From assembly GCA_013141495.1 (NCBI GenBank), contig JABFQV010000008.1, forward strand, positions 186,001 through 250,000: a DNA stretch of 64,000 nucleotides, written 5' to 3'. Below the pieces are notes generated by a model. The model did no database searches. It had not been told where the DNA came from and was given only the letters and a program-made list of their open reading frames with translations. Below, in pieces: positions 38,311-48,958 of this stretch; positions within the stretch are counted from its first letter, which is position 1; every line of letters starts with the position of its first letter. Source of the DNA: Methylotenera sp. Lineage in GTDB: Bacteria; Pseudomonadota; Gammaproteobacteria; Burkholderiales; Methylophilaceae. The position numbers and the translations under genes are program-made.

Positions 38311-39414
38311 TTGGTCAATCTGCTCAATTTTAATCAACAACAACTAGCTCAATGGTTCGCTGAAAGAGGCGAGAAGCCTTTTCGCGCCAAACAGTTAATG
38401 CGTTGGATGCATCATTTTGGTGTCCATGATTTTGAGCAGATGACTGATATTGCCAAAAGTTTACGCGAGAAATTGGCCGTTGAGGCTGAAATCACCTTGC
38501 CTACCGTGCAGTTAGAGCGCGTTTCTAATGACGGTACGCGCAAGTGGTTAATTGGTGCCGATACTGCCAATAGTATCGAAACCGTGTTTATTCCGGAAGA
38601 TGATCGTGGCACTTTGTGTATTTCCAGCCAAGTAGGCTGTGCGCTGGAGTGTACGTTTTGTTCTACAGGCCGGCAGGGGTTTAACCGCAACCTGAGTGTT
38701 GCAGAAATTATAGGCCAGCTTGCGATAGCAGATCAGTCATTACGCCTTGAGGCGGGTTATGATTTATTGCCAGCAGGCGAGCGAATTATCAGTAATGTGG
38801 TGATGATGGGCATGGGTGAGCCGTTGGCTAACTATGATAACGTAGTCACTGCCATGCAGATTATGCTGGACGATAGTGCGTATGGGCTAAGCCGCCGCCG
38901 TGTAACACTGTCAACCAGTGGGTTGGTGCCAGCGATGGATAAGTTAAAAGAAGATTGTCCCGTAGCGCTGGCTGTATCACTGCATGCGCCGAATGATGCG
39001 TTGCGCGATGTCATTGTGCCGATTAACAAGAAGTACCCGCTTAAAGAACTGATGGCGGCATGTAACCGTTATTTAGAAAAAGCACCGCGTGATTTCGTCA
39101 CATTTGAATATGTGATGTTAGATGGTGTCAATGACACGGTTGAACATGCGCATCAATTATTAGAATTAGTTAAAAATGTTTCATGTAAATTTAATTTAAT
39201 TCCGTTTAACCCTTTTCCTGATAGCGGTTATGGCACTTCCAAGCAGAGCCATATTCGAGTATTCCGCGACATTTTAATGCAGGCAGGCTATGTAGTTACC
39301 GTGCGCAAAACGCGTGGCGAAGATATTGACGCAGCTTGTGGTCAGCTAGCTGGTGTTGTGCTTGATAAAACCAAGCGCACGACTAAACGAATTCCAATTG
39401 AGGCAATTACATGA
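38311..39414 (+). CDS. rlmN: dual-specificity 23S rRNA/tRNA adenine-2 methyltransferase RlmN
   Basis: 367 residues starting at TTG (TTGGTCAATCTG), supported by homology of [14 protein letters not shown] and a GGT upstream. The radical-SAM cluster motif is [11 protein letters not shown] (CxxxCxxC), followed by [13 protein letters not shown], and the resolving cysteine is near the C-terminus (AACGQL). It methylates A2503 of 23S rRNA and A37 of some tRNAs. It overlaps pilF by 4 bases (ATGA). Confidence 0.96.
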   Translation: MVNLLNFNQQQLAQWFAERGEKPFRAKQLMRWMHHFGVHDFEQMTDIAKSLREKLAVEAEITLPTVQLERVSNDGTRKWLIGADTANSIETVFIPEDDRGTLCISSQVGCALECTFCSTGRQGFNRNLSVAEIIGQLAIADQSLRLEAGYDLLPAGERIISNVVMMGMGEPLANYDNVVTAMQIMLDDSAYGLSRRRVTLSTSGLVPAMDKLKEDCPVALAVSLHAPNDALRDVIVPINKKYPLKELMAACNRYLEKAPRDFVTFEYVMLDGVNDTVEHAHQLLELVKNVSCKFNLIPFNPFPDSGYGTSKQSHIRVFRDILMQAGYVVTVRKTRGEDIDAACGQLAGVVLDKTKRTTKRIPIEAIT

Positions 39415-40211
39415 GCAATCTGTTAAAGATGAGTTTTACCACATGGACACTAGAAAAGTTTAGCGCCAGAAAATTCACCTTAATATGCTTAATGGCATTG
39501 ACGGCTGCTGGATGCGCCAGTCAGCAACAGCAGGAAAAAGACGACGTAAACTTAAAAGCGCGCGCTAGGGCGCATACAGATTTAGGCGCAGTTTACTTTC
39601 AGCAAAGACAGATGGAAGTGGCTTTAGACGAATTTACAGTGGCGACCAAGATTGATCCAAATTTTAGTTTGGCTTATAACGGTTTGGGTTTGGTCCATGC
39701 GGCACTTGGTCAGGATGATATTGCGGAAATGAATTTTAAGCGCGCGATACAAATCGAGCCAAATAACTCAGAATCGCGTAATAATTACGGTAGTTTTTTG
39801 TGCGCCAGAAACCGCATTGATGAATCCATTAAAGAGTTTTTAGCTGCGGTTAAAAATCCATTGTATGGCACGCCGGCAATGGCTTACACTAATGCCGGTA
39901 TTTGTTCATTGCGTAAGCAAGATAGCATTAACGCAGAAATTTATTTTCAAAGAGCGTTGCAAATTGAGCCGTTATTAAACATTGCGGCTTATCAGTTGGC
40001 TTCAATACAATTTAAACGTAATGACGTAGTGGGCGCTAAAAGTACGTTGCAAAATGTGATGCTAGGCCAACCCACGCCTGAAATGTTATGGTTGGCAATA
40101 CAAATAGAGCGGGTGCTGGGTGCTAAAGATGAGGAGGCGAGCTACGCGTTGGAGTTAAGACGCCAGTACCCTGATTCAGAGCAGGCCAAGTTGTTGCGGA
40201 GTGGAAAATAA
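39411..40211 (+). CDS. pilF: type IV pilus biogenesis/stability lipoprotein PilF (PilW)
   Basis: 266 residues. The signal peptide ends in TAAGC (Cys about 35), followed by tetratricopeptide repeats ([59 protein letters not shown]). PilF pilots the PilQ secretin to the outer membrane. The rlmN-pilF-rodZ-ispG-hisS order is conserved in gamma- and betaproteobacteria. Confidence 0.92.
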   Translation: MSNLLKMSFTTWTLEKFSARKFTLICLMALTAAGCASQQQQEKDDVNLKARARAHTDLGAVYFQQRQMEVALDEFTVATKIDPNFSLAYNGLGLVHAALGQDDIAEMNFKRAIQIEPNNSESRNNYGSFLCARNRIDESIKEFLAAVKNPLYGTPAMAYTNAGICSLRKQDSINAEIYFQRALQIEPLLNIAAYQLASIQFKRNDVVGAKSTLQNVMLGQPTPEMLWLAIQIERVLGAKDEEASYALELRRQYPDSEQAKLLRSGK

Positions 40212-40213
40212 TC

Positions 40214-41182
40214 ATGGCACTAGCAGAAGAAATTGATACAGCAGCAAGTGAGATTAACTTGCAAGAATCGACCTTACTAGGCGAGGTGTTGTTGGCGGCA
40301 AGAATCGCTAAACAACTAACGCAGCAAGACGTTTCTAACAGTTTACGTTTTAGTTTGAAACAAATTGATGCGCTTGAAACCAATACCTTTAGTGCTTTGC
40401 CAGATGCGATGATTACACGCGGATTTATTCGCAACTACGCACGATTGTTAGGGCTTGATGCTGAGCCTTTGTTGGCGGTTTATCGTGCACACGCTCCCGC
40501 TGAGCAGGCTAACTCGCTGGTTGTGCAATCATCTATGCAACAAGTTAAATTAACTAAAGATAGCAAGCCTTGGCTTAGTTATATTTTAGGCAGTATTTTA
40601 GTGTTGCTGTTTTTATTGGCTTGGTTTTTTTATATGGATTACATGCCTAAACTCACCAATGCACCCATTGAAAAAGCAGTTCCAGCCTCTGGGGTGACTA
40701 CACCTACTATTGAGTCAACGCCTTTGTCACTTCCAGAAATCGCCTTGCCAGCGGCTGAGCGTCAGACAGGCGTTGATGGTGCTGTTAACGAGCTCGATGC
40801 AAGTAATGCCAGCGTGACTGTGGCTGATGTTGCAACAAATACGGCACAAGCGAATGTTAATTTTCCACCCGAAACTAAAACAGAGCCCGAGTTAGCGGGC
40901 GTGCAGCGTAATCAATTGCCGCCCAATACCATGGCAGATTTAACTGTTAAAACGGTGAATATGTCGTTTTCTGAAGCAACGTGGGTGAGTGTGACAGATA
41001 AGTCTGGTCAGGTTGTTTTTGAAAAAACGTTGCCAGCGGGTAGTGCTGAAAGTGTTGAAGGTATGCCGCCATTTAATTTAGTGATTGGTAATGCCGAAGC
41101 CACAAAACTTGTATTTTTGGGGCAGCCGGTAGATTTAGCTGCGCATGCTAAAAACAATGTTGCACGCGTTAGGTTGGAATAG
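40214..41182 (+). CDS. rodZ: RodZ-like cytoskeleton/helix-turn-helix membrane protein
   Basis: 322 residues. It has a cytoplasmic helix-turn-helix domain (about 17-80, LGEVLLAARIAKQLTQQDV, ALPDAMITRGFIRNYARLLG) and one membrane helix (about 117-138, YILGSILVLLFLLAWFF). A Pro/Thr-rich periplasmic linker leads to a C-terminal DUF4115 domain (SFSEATWVSVTDKSGQVVFE). RodZ anchors MreB and maintains rod shape. It follows pilF by 2 bases. Confidence 0.88.
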   Translation: MALAEEIDTAASEINLQESTLLGEVLLAARIAKQLTQQDVSNSLRFSLKQIDALETNTFSALPDAMITRGFIRNYARLLGLDAEPLLAVYRAHAPAEQANSLVVQSSMQQVKLTKDSKPWLSYILGSILVLLFLLAWFFYMDYMPKLTNAPIEKAVPASGVTTPTIESTPLSLPEIALPAAERQTGVDGAVNELDASNASVTVADVATNTAQANVNFPPETKTEPELAGVQRNQLPPNTMADLTVKTVNMSFSEATWVSVTDKSGQVVFEKTLPAGSAESVEGMPPFNLVIGNAEATKLVFLGQPVDLAAHAKNNVARVRLE

Positions 41183-41185
41183 ACT

Positions 41186-42487
41186 TTGAGTTTATCTATC
41201 AAACAAGAACCGCGTAATACGTTGCAGGTGATGATCGCGCACGTGCCTGTTGGCGGTGGCTTGCTTAGTACATTGCCAGCACCAGTCGTGGTGCAAAGCA
41301 TGACCAATACCGACACCGTTGACGCAGACGCTACCATTAAACAGGTGTTTGAGCTGTGGCAAGCCGGCTCCGAAGTGGTAAGAATTACCGTGAACTCACC
41401 TGAAGCTGCGGCACAAGTTGGTAATATTCGCCGTGGTTTAGATGCGCTAGGTTGCAATGTGCCATTGGTGGGCGATTTTCATTACAACGGCCATAAGTTA
41501 TTAGCGCAATACCCTGATTGTGCTCAGTCCCTTGCTAAATACCGCATCAACCCCGGCAATGTGGGCAAAGGCTCTAAGCGTGACGAGCAATTTGGCGCCA
41601 TGATAGAGGCGGCTATTCAATATAAAAAAGCTGTGCGCATCGGGGTGAATTGGGGTAGTTTAGATCAAGCCAAAATGGCGAAAATGATGGACGATAATGC
41701 CAAACTTGCAGAGCCGTTGCCGGCAGATGCATTGATGCGCGAGGCTTTGATTCAATCTGCACTGGAAAGTGCAGCAGAGGCGGTTGAGCTGGGTTTGTCA
41801 CCTAATCAAATTATCATTTCATGCAAAGTAAGTGATGTGCAGGATTTAGTTAAAGTTTATACCGAGTTAGCCAGTCGCAGCGATTACCCGTTGCATTTGG
41901 GTTTAACTGAAGCCGGCATGGGCTCAAAAGGTATCGTAGCTTCAACCGCGGCTTTAGCGTTGCTATTGCAACAAGGGATTGGTAATACTATTCGCGTATC
42001 TTTGACGCCTGAACCGAATGAATCACGCACTAAAGAAGTGATCGTGGCGCAAGAGATTCTGCAAACCATGGGCATTCGCTCATTTACACCTTTGGTGACG
42101 GCTTGCCCAGGCTGTGGCCGCACCACTTCGACATACTTTCAAGAGCTCGCCATGCAGATTCAAAGCTACTTGCGTAACCAAATGCCAGTATGGCGTGGCC
42201 AATATGCGGGGGTGGAGAATATGAGCGTAGCGGTGATGGGTTGCGTGGTAAACGGACCAGGAGAATCTAAATTAGCTAATATCGGCATCAGTTTACCTGG
42301 GACTGGTGAAACGCCAGTAGCGCCAGTGTTTGTTGATGGTGAAAAAACAGTGACGCTCAAAGGTGATAATATTGCACAGGAGTTTCAAGCGATTGTGGAA
42401 GCTTATGTGCAAAAAAACTATGCTGAGGGCGGTAAGCTACGCGTCAACGTTATTCAAAAGACTATTCCAATACAAGCTGTCAATTAA
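41186..42487 (+). CDS. ispG: 4-hydroxy-3-methylbut-2-enyl diphosphate synthase (flavodoxin)
   Basis: 433 residues with a TTG start 3 bases after rodZ. It contains VQSMTNTDT, the iron-sulfur cysteines in TACPGCGRT and [10 protein letters not shown], and a C-terminal half with the central insert typical of the longer betaproteobacterial type. It catalyses the penultimate step of the MEP isoprenoid pathway. Confidence 0.96.
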   Translation: MSLSIKQEPRNTLQVMIAHVPVGGGLLSTLPAPVVVQSMTNTDTVDADATIKQVFELWQAGSEVVRITVNSPEAAAQVGNIRRGLDALGCNVPLVGDFHYNGHKLLAQYPDCAQSLAKYRINPGNVGKGSKRDEQFGAMIEAAIQYKKAVRIGVNWGSLDQAKMAKMMDDNAKLAEPLPADALMREALIQSALESAAEAVELGLSPNQIIISCKVSDVQDLVKVYTELASRSDYPLHLGLTEAGMGSKGIVASTAALALLLQQGIGNTIRVSLTPEPNESRTKEVIVAQEILQTMGIRSFTPLVTACPGCGRTTSTYFQELAMQIQSYLRNQMPVWRGQYAGVENMSVAVMGCVVNGPGESKLANIGISLPGTGETPVAPVFVDGEKTVTLKGDNIAQEFQAIVEAYVQKNYAEGGKLRVNVIQKTIPIQAVN

Positions 42488-42511
42488 TTCAAAACTAAAC
42501 ATTAAAAATTC

Positions 42512-43795
42512 ATGAGTAATAAATTTCAAAGTAGCCATAAGTTTCAAAGCATTAAGGGTTTTTACGACATCCTACCAGAGGCTACGCCGCTATGGTTTAA
42601 GCTGGAAGATACCGCACGCCGCGTGCTAGCGCAATACGGTTATAAAAATATCCGTATGCCGCTGGTGGAACCCACCGAGCTTTATGTGCGCAGTGTAGGC
42701 GAGCATACTGACATTGTTGAAAAAGAAATGTACGCGTGGGAAGATGCGCTGAACGGAGATAAGCTTGCATTACGCCCAGAAGGTACCGCAGGCTGCGTAC
42801 GCGCGGTGGTTGAGCATAACCTCACCTACAATGGCCCGCAGCGTTTATGGTACAGCGGCGCGATGTTCCGCCATGAGAATGTACAAAAAGGCCGTCAGCG
42901 CCAGTTTCACCAAATCGGGGTGGAAGCTTTTGGTTTTGATACGCCTGAAGTTGATGCCGAGCAGATTGTATTGCTCGCTAGGCTGTGGTGTGAATTAGGC
43001 ATTCAGGACGTTGAGTTGCAAATTAACAGTATTGGCGACGCGCATGAGCGTGCAGAGTATCGTAATGTGCTGATTGCTTATTTTGAACAACATACTGATT
43101 TGCTGGATGAAGACGCTAAGCGTCGTTTGCATACTAATCCATTGCGTATTCTGGATACTAAAAATCCTCGGATGCAAGCGATATGTGAAGCGGCACCCAA
43201 GTTAATCGATTGTTTAGGCGTTGAAACTCGCGCGCATTTTGAGGGTCTGTGCAAAAGACTTGTTGATGCAGGGGTGACTTACAGAATTAACCCGCGTTTG
43301 GTGCGCGGTTTGGATTACTACAATCGCACTGTATTTGAATGGGTGACGACTAAATTAGGCGCGCAAGGTACTATTGCAGGCGGAGGGCGCTACGACAGTC
43401 TGGTTGAGCGCTTGGGCGGCAATGCAACCCCGGCTTGCGGTTTTGGTATTGGCTTGGAGCGCGTATTTTTATTGATGCAAGAGTATGAAATTACTGCGAA
43501 CGATGCACCTGATGTTTATTTGGTCAATGTAGGTGAGTTGGCTGAAAATGCGGCATTTACGCTCGCAGAGCAATTACGTAATGCCAATATACAAGTGGTA
43601 TTACATGCGGGTGGTGGCAGTTTTAAATCGCAAATGAAAAAAGCGGATAGAAGTCAGGCCAGATACGCTTTGATATTGGGTGATGATGAAGTGAATAATC
43701 ATCAAGTGACATTAAAGCCGATGCTAGCCGAAATAAAGTCTGAGCAAGTGCAATGTAGTGTTGAAGAGGCGATAAAGTATTTAACTGCAAACTAA
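42512..43795 (+). CDS. hisS: histidyl-tRNA synthetase
   Basis: 427 residues. Class II motifs are present: motif 2 as [18 protein letters not shown], the histidine-binding [15 protein letters not shown] and [14 protein letters not shown], and motif 3 as [14 protein letters not shown]. An anticodon-binding domain occupies the C-terminal 100 residues. It lies in the conserved cluster ispG-hisS, normally followed by yfgM. Confidence 0.97.
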   Translation: MSNKFQSSHKFQSIKGFYDILPEATPLWFKLEDTARRVLAQYGYKNIRMPLVEPTELYVRSVGEHTDIVEKEMYAWEDALNGDKLALRPEGTAGCVRAVVEHNLTYNGPQRLWYSGAMFRHENVQKGRQRQFHQIGVEAFGFDTPEVDAEQIVLLARLWCELGIQDVELQINSIGDAHERAEYRNVLIAYFEQHTDLLDEDAKRRLHTNPLRILDTKNPRMQAICEAAPKLIDCLGVETRAHFEGLCKRLVDAGVTYRINPRLVRGLDYYNRTVFEWVTTKLGAQGTIAGGGRYDSLVERLGGNATPACGFGIGLERVFLLMQEYEITANDAPDVYLVNVGELAENAAFTLAEQLRNANIQVVLHAGGGSFKSQMKKADRSQARYALILGDDEVNNHQVTLKPMLAEIKSEQVQCSVEEAIKYLTAN

Positions 43796-43839
43796 ACATT
43801 GTTAAGCGAGTAGGTTTTACACATCACATAGAGCAAAAA

Positions 43840-44727
43840 TTGACCACCAACTCACAAGCTAATAAGCTAGACTCAGCGCCGCCACTATTGCAGTTGTCGC
43901 AAGTCAGCATATCGCCACAAAAAACGCCTACGCGCTTATTGGTGAATAACGTCAGTTTTAGCATTGATGCTGGCAAAACTACTTGCGTGGTAGGTGAGTC
44001 TGGTAGCGGCAAAAGTTTAACTGCACTCTCTATTATGGGTTTGCTGTCTAAACAGTTGCAGTTAAATACAGGCAAGGTTTTATTTAATGATGCAAACGAT
44101 GGTGTTCAAGATCTAACGATGCTTAATGAAGCAAGTATGCAAAAAATACGTGGTGCAAAAATAGCCATGATTTTTCAGGAGCCCATGACCTCGCTTAACC
44201 CTGTGCTAACGGTAGGCTACCAAATCGGTGAGAGTTTGACTACGCATCTAGGTTTTAAGGGTGAACGTTTAAAAGCTAAGATTGCCAGCTTATTAGAGAT
44301 GGTCGGCATTCCGCCAAGTCGCGCCAATAGTTATCCGGATGAACTGTCTGGCGGGCAGCGTCAACGTGTGATGATTGCGATGAGTATTGCCTGTGAGCCG
44401 CGCTTATTGATTGCAGATGAACCCACTACGGCGCTCGATGTGACGGTTCAGGCGCAAATACTTAAATTATTGGATGACCTGAAAACTCGCATGAATATGG
44501 GTATGCTGTTTATTACCCATGATTTTGGCGTGGTGGCAGATATTGCGGATCATGTGGTGGTCATGTTTAGAGGTGAAATCGTTGAATCAGGCACTAAAGC
44601 ACAGGTGCTTGGTAACCCGCAGCATCCATACACCAAAGCATTGCTCGCGTGTGTACCGGATGCTGAAGGTAAAAAAGCATTAAAACCGATTGACTATGCA
44701 TGGTTGAAGCAGGAGCAAGTGGCGTGA
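43840..44727 (+). CDS. oligopeptide/dipeptide-type ABC transporter ATPase (first of pair)
   Basis: 295 residues with a TTG start. Walker A GESGSGKS (about 52), signature LSGGQRQR and Walker B LLIADEPTTALD are intact. The C-terminal HPYTKALLACVPD is the iron-sulfur/oligopeptide extension typical of DppD/OppD. No permease or binding protein is next to it, so the partners must be elsewhere or the pair functions like YejF. It is inserted between hisS and yfgM. Confidence 0.85.
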   Translation: MTTNSQANKLDSAPPLLQLSQVSISPQKTPTRLLVNNVSFSIDAGKTTCVVGESGSGKSLTALSIMGLLSKQLQLNTGKVLFNDANDGVQDLTMLNEASMQKIRGAKIAMIFQEPMTSLNPVLTVGYQIGESLTTHLGFKGERLKAKIASLLEMVGIPPSRANSYPDELSGGQRQRVMIAMSIACEPRLLIADEPTTALDVTVQAQILKLLDDLKTRMNMGMLFITHDFGVVADIADHVVVMFRGEIVESGTKAQVLGNPQHPYTKALLACVPDAEGKKALKPIDYAWLKQEQVA

Positions 44728-45539
44728 GCGACATCATTCTGCAAGCGAATGGCTTAGTTAAAACTTATACCCAGCGTAGTGGTAAGTTTGGGTTTGGTAC
44801 AACGCTGGTAAAAGCTTTAGATAACGTGAGTATCACTTTACGTGCTGGCACTACACTTGCCGTTGTGGGTGAATCAGGCAGTGGCAAATCCACATTAGCG
44901 CGTTGTCTGTTACAATTGCAACCCTTAGATAGTGGCGAAGTGATTTTTGCTGGCCAGGATTTATCTAAACTGCATGCATCGGCGTTGCGAGCTGTACGCA
45001 GAAACTTACAAATGGTGTTTCAAGACCCGTTCGCATCGCTTAATCCGCGCATGCGCGTGGGTGAAATAGTCGGCGAAGGGTTGCTGATACATGGTTTAGG
45101 CAGTACATTTGAGCGGCAGAAAAAAGTCATTGCCATGCTAAAACGTGTGGGTTTGACAGAGGCCGATATGCGAAAATATCCACATGAGTTTTCAGGTGGA
45201 CAAAGGCAGCGTATAGGTATTGCTCGCGCCTTGGTTTTAGAGCCTAAAGTAGTGGTATGTGACGAACCGGTGTCAGCATTAGATGTATCCATACAGGCGC
45301 AAATTCTTTTGCTACTCAAAGCGTTACAGCAAGAAATGGCATTAAGCTACATTTTTATTAGCCACGATTTACGCGTGGTGCGCCATATTGCAGATGATAT
45401 TGTGGTGATGTATCAAGGTCAGGTAGTTGAGCAGGGCAAGGTGGCTGATATTTATGCGCAACCACAACATGAATATACACAAAACTTGTTGGCGGCTATC
45501 CCTGGTAAAAGGATGGCACAGGCAAGCGGATTAGCGTAG
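44724..45539 (+). CDS. oligopeptide/dipeptide-type ABC transporter ATPase (second of pair)
   Basis: 271 residues of the DppF/OppF type. It has Walker A GESGSGKS, the Q-loop MVFQDPFASLNPRM, signature FSGGQRQRIGIARAL, Walker B VVVCDEPVSALDVSIQ and the C-terminal HEYTQNLLAAIPG. The GTG at 44724 overlaps the previous stop (GTGA) and has AGGAG 8 bases upstream. An ATG at 44700 would add 8 residues and is less likely. Coupling to the previous gene implies a heterodimeric ATPase. Confidence 0.87.
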   Translation: MSDIILQANGLVKTYTQRSGKFGFGTTLVKALDNVSITLRAGTTLAVVGESGSGKSTLARCLLQLQPLDSGEVIFAGQDLSKLHASALRAVRRNLQMVFQDPFASLNPRMRVGEIVGEGLLIHGLGSTFERQKKVIAMLKRVGLTEADMRKYPHEFSGGQRQRIGIARALVLEPKVVVCDEPVSALDVSIQAQILLLLKALQQEMALSYIFISHDLRVVRHIADDIVVMYQGQVVEQGKVADIYAQPQHEYTQNLLAAIPGKRMAQASGLA

Positions 45540-45613
45540 GTAGAAAAAGTAGTAAACGCTTAAGTTTTGTAATTAAAGTTGACGATTAAGTTTAGGATCA
45601 AATAGGACACAAC

Positions 45614-46237
45614 ATGGCATACGATTTAGAAGAACAAGAGCAGTTAGACGAATTAAAAGCGTGGTGGAAAACTTACGGTAAAACGATAGGCAACGCATTA
45701 TTAGCGTTGTTGGTCGTATATGCGGGGTATCAGGGTTGGCATTATTATCAGGCTAAGCAATCAGTCGAAGCCTCTACTGAATATCAGGCATTGCAAGTGA
45801 TTGATAACAAGGATGTTAAAGAGATTCAAGCCAAGTCGGCAATCTTGATGGATAAATATAGCGCAACGCCCTACGCTGGACGTGCCGCGTTATTGGCTGC
45901 TAAAGCCAATTATCAGGCAAACGATATTAAAAGCGCAAAAGCTCAATTAGACTGGGCAATTAAAAACGCGAAAGAAACGTCAGTGGCTGCGATTGCAGGC
46001 TTGCAGTTAGCAAACATTTTGGCTGAAGAAAAAGACTTTACCGGCGCCTTGAAGTTGCTTGAATCTCCTCATGATGCAGGATTTGATGGCCTATACTCTG
46101 ACTTAAAAGGTGATGTATTAACAGCACTTGGTAAAAAGGCTGAAGCTAAAGCCGCATACGAACATGCGTTGACTAAACTTGATGCTCAAGGCAAATACCG
46201 GACATTAACGCAACAAAAATTAGAAGCATTAGGTTAA
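45614..46237 (+). CDS. yfgM: YfgM-family SecYEG-associated periplasmic TPR protein
   Basis: 207 residues. A cytoplasmic N-terminal EEQEQLDELKAWWKTYGK motif precedes one membrane helix (about 24-42), then a periplasmic TPR-like helical domain. YfgM associates with the Sec translocon and PpiD in E. coli. It sits just upstream of bamB and der, the conserved order. Confidence 0.9.
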   Translation: MAYDLEEQEQLDELKAWWKTYGKTIGNALLALLVVYAGYQGWHYYQAKQSVEASTEYQALQVIDNKDVKEIQAKSAILMDKYSATPYAGRAALLAAKANYQANDIKSAKAQLDWAIKNAKETSVAAIAGLQLANILAEEKDFTGALKLLESPHDAGFDGLYSDLKGDVLTALGKKAEAKAAYEHALTKLDAQGKYRTLTQQKLEALG

Positions 46238-46241
46238 ACAA

Positions 46242-47426
46242 TTGATGCGCGCTACCCAAAAATCGACATTAGTCCTACTGCTAGCCAGCTTGTTGCTGGT
46301 ATCTGCGTGCACGACAATTACCGACTTGCAAAAGGATGTTTCTGAACGTGTTTTTGGTAAAGAGGTGACGGATCCACCTGAGCCATTAGTTGAAATTAAA
46401 GCCACTGCCAGTACTCAAATACTATGGCAAGCCAAGGTAGGGGATTCTGGAAACTTTGAATTTACACCAGCCGTTGAGGCGGGCTATGCCTACGTTGCAA
46501 GTGCTGAAGGTACGCTAGCCAAGTTGGATGTTATTGATGGAAAGCAAAGCTGGCGCGTTAATGTAGGCGAGAAGTTAACCGGCGGTGTTGGCGTTGGCGG
46601 TAGCCTGGTCGTTGTAGGTAGCCAAAATGGTGCGATCTATGCTTATGATACTGCAGGTAAACTGCAATGGAAGTCTAAACTCAGCAGTGAAGTGTTAAGT
46701 GTGCCTAAGTATTTTGATGGCATGGTGATCGTACGTACAGGTGATAGCCGTATTTATGGCATTAACGCTAATGACGGTAGTCGCAAGTGGGTTTATGATC
46801 GCACCAGTCCAGCATTGACTTTGCGTAGTAGCGCTGGCGTGGTGGTAGATAGTGGTGCAGTATATGCGGGCTTTGCTGGCGGAAAACTAGTGGCAATTCG
46901 TGCAGATAACGGCAAGATATTATGGGAGGCGTCAGTTGCGCAACCCAAAGGTGTAACTGAGATTGAGCGTATTGCCGACATCACTAGTTTACCAGTAGTA
47001 GATGGGCCGCTAGTGTATGCTGTTGCCTATCAAGGTCGCATAGCCGCAGTTGATAGATCAACCGGTCGCGTGGTTTGGAATCGAGATATTTCCAGCCTTT
47101 CAGGCCTAAGTGCAGAAGACGCAAGGATTTTTGTATCACATGCAGCTGGGTCTGTTTACGCACTTGATTACACGACAGGTAAAACTTTCTGGCGCCAGGG
47201 TGCGCTTAAAAATCGTCAGTTAACAGCGCCAGTCCCTATGGGCGGTTTAATTGCGGTGGGCGACCTTGAGGGCAATGTACATTTTTTAAGTCGCGAAGAC
47301 GGGGCTTTTGCTGCTAGGGTTAAAACCAACAATAGTGCAATATTACCGCAAATGACTTTAGTTAATAGCACTACCGTATTAGCACAATCACGCGATGGCG
47401 GCGTGTATGCGATACAAGTCAAATAA
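46242..47426 (+). CDS. bamB: outer membrane protein assembly factor BamB
   Basis: 394 residues. The lipoprotein signal ends LLLVSAC (Cys about 23). The rest is an eight-bladed PQQ-like beta-propeller (repeats such as AYVASAEGTLAKLDVIDGKQ, RIYGINANDGSRKWVYD, VYALDYTTGKTFWRQG). BamB is the scaffold lipoprotein of the BAM complex and binds BamA. It begins 4 bases after yfgM. Confidence 0.94.
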   Translation: MMRATQKSTLVLLLASLLLVSACTTITDLQKDVSERVFGKEVTDPPEPLVEIKATASTQILWQAKVGDSGNFEFTPAVEAGYAYVASAEGTLAKLDVIDGKQSWRVNVGEKLTGGVGVGGSLVVVGSQNGAIYAYDTAGKLQWKSKLSSEVLSVPKYFDGMVIVRTGDSRIYGINANDGSRKWVYDRTSPALTLRSSAGVVVDSGAVYAGFAGGKLVAIRADNGKILWEASVAQPKGVTEIERIADITSLPVVDGPLVYAVAYQGRIAAVDRSTGRVVWNRDISSLSGLSAEDARIFVSHAAGSVYALDYTTGKTFWRQGALKNRQLTAPVPMGGLIAVGDLEGNVHFLSREDGAFAARVKTNNSAILPQMTLVNSTTVLAQSRDGGVYAIQVK

Positions 47427-47499
47427 TCCTAAAGCTATAATTTAGCTTGATTAGACTTTTCAAGAATCATTAAGCTTAAGCGCTTGATAGAAGGCTCAC

Positions 47500-48954
47500 A
47501 TGATACCTACCGTTGTTTTGGTTGGCCGACCTAACGTCGGCAAATCCACCTTATTTAATCGTCTAACCAAAAGCCGTGATGCGCTGGTGGCAGATTTGCC
47601 CGGGCTCACGCGTGACCGCCACTATGGTCGTGGTGTGGGCGCTAGTCAGCCTTATTTGGTGGTGGACACGGGAGGGTTCGAGCCAAATACCGATAGCGGT
47701 ATTCTTAAAGCCATGGCGGTGCAAACTTTACTGGCGCTTGATGAAGCTGATGTGATTATCTTTTTGGTCGATGGGCGCCAAGGCGCAACCCCGCAAGATA
47801 TGGAAATCGCCAACCGTTTACGCAGAACTAAATGCCCGGTATTGCTGGCAGTGAATAAAACAGAGGGCATGAATAAAGCAGTTGTCAGCGCAGAATTTCA
47901 TGAATTGGGCTTGGGCGATCCGCTATCAATTTCATCTGCACACGGCGAAGGCGTTAAAGATATTATTGATTTAGCGCTTGAGAGCTTTCAAGTGGTTGAA
48001 GCAGAACCTGAACTGGATCAAACCGGTGATAGAGTGCCAAAAGTCGCCATTGTTGGTCGCCCGAACGTTGGTAAATCTACACTAGTGAATGCGCTACTCG
48101 GCGAAGAGCGCGTGATTGCGTTTGATGAGCCAGGTACCACGCGCGATTCTATTAGTATTGATTTGGAGAAAAACGGCAAACATTACACATTGATAGACAC
48201 TGCGGGTGTGCGTAAGCGTGGTCGAGTGTTAGAAGCGGTTGAGAAATTTTCCGTCATTAAAACCATACAGTCTATTGAAGAAGCCAATGTCGTAATTTTG
48301 GTCGTTGATGCGCAAGAAGGCATTACCGAGCAAGATGCGCACGTAGCGGCTTACATATTAGATGCAGGTCGTGCATTAGTCGTCGCTATCAACAAATGGG
48401 ATGGGCTAAAAGAAGAAGAGCGCGATTGGGTAAAGCGTGAAATTGACCGTAAATTGATGTTTTTAGACTTTGCCGAGTTCCACTATATTTCAGCACTGCG
48501 TAAAAAAGGTCTGCCAGAACTATTTAAATCCGTTGATATTGCCTTTAAAGCGGCATTTGCTAAACTTTCTACCCCGCAACTGACACGCGTACTCATTGAT
48601 GCAGTACAGCAGCACCAGCCGCCAATCAGCAAAGGCATACGTCCTAAATTGCGTTATGCCCACCAAGGCGGCAGCAACCCGCCTATTGTGGTTATCCACG
48701 GCAACCATGTGGATGGAGTAAAAGATGCTTACACCAGATTTTTAGAAAAAACCTTCCGCAGAACGTTTCAGTTATCTGGCACACCGCTGCGTGTACAATA
48801 TAAGCAAGGCAGCAACCCATTTGCAGAAGCCGAAGATAAACGTAAACCAGGTGAAGGCATTGTGAGTATGCGCCGCCGTAAAACCGCGCATCGTGCTGAA
48901 TTAAAAGCAAAAAAAGAGGTTGATGATAAAGATAGAAGTGCTAAAAAGCGTTAA
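47500..48954 (+). CDS. der: ribosome-associated GTPase Der (EngA)
   Basis: 484 residues with two tandem G domains ([14 protein letters not shown] at about 8, and [16 protein letters not shown] near 187), DTGG and DTAG switch II motifs and a C-terminal KH-like domain. A basic tail follows ([16 protein letters not shown]). Der is needed for 50S subunit maturation. Its stop is 4 bases from the end of the convergent gene at 48959. Confidence 0.97.
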   Translation: MIPTVVLVGRPNVGKSTLFNRLTKSRDALVADLPGLTRDRHYGRGVGASQPYLVVDTGGFEPNTDSGILKAMAVQTLLALDEADVIIFLVDGRQGATPQDMEIANRLRRTKCPVLLAVNKTEGMNKAVVSAEFHELGLGDPLSISSAHGEGVKDIIDLALESFQVVEAEPELDQTGDRVPKVAIVGRPNVGKSTLVNALLGEERVIAFDEPGTTRDSISIDLEKNGKHYTLIDTAGVRKRGRVLEAVEKFSVIKTIQSIEEANVVILVVDAQEGITEQDAHVAAYILDAGRALVVAINKWDGLKEEERDWVKREIDRKLMFLDFAEFHYISALRKKGLPELFKSVDIAFKAAFAKLSTPQLTRVLIDAVQQHQPPISKGIRPKLRYAHQGGSNPPIVVIHGNHVDGVKDAYTRFLEKTFRRTFQLSGTPLRVQYKQGSNPFAEAEDKRKPGEGIVSMRRRKTAHRAELKAKKEVDDKDRSAKKR

Positions 48955-48958
48955 AAAA

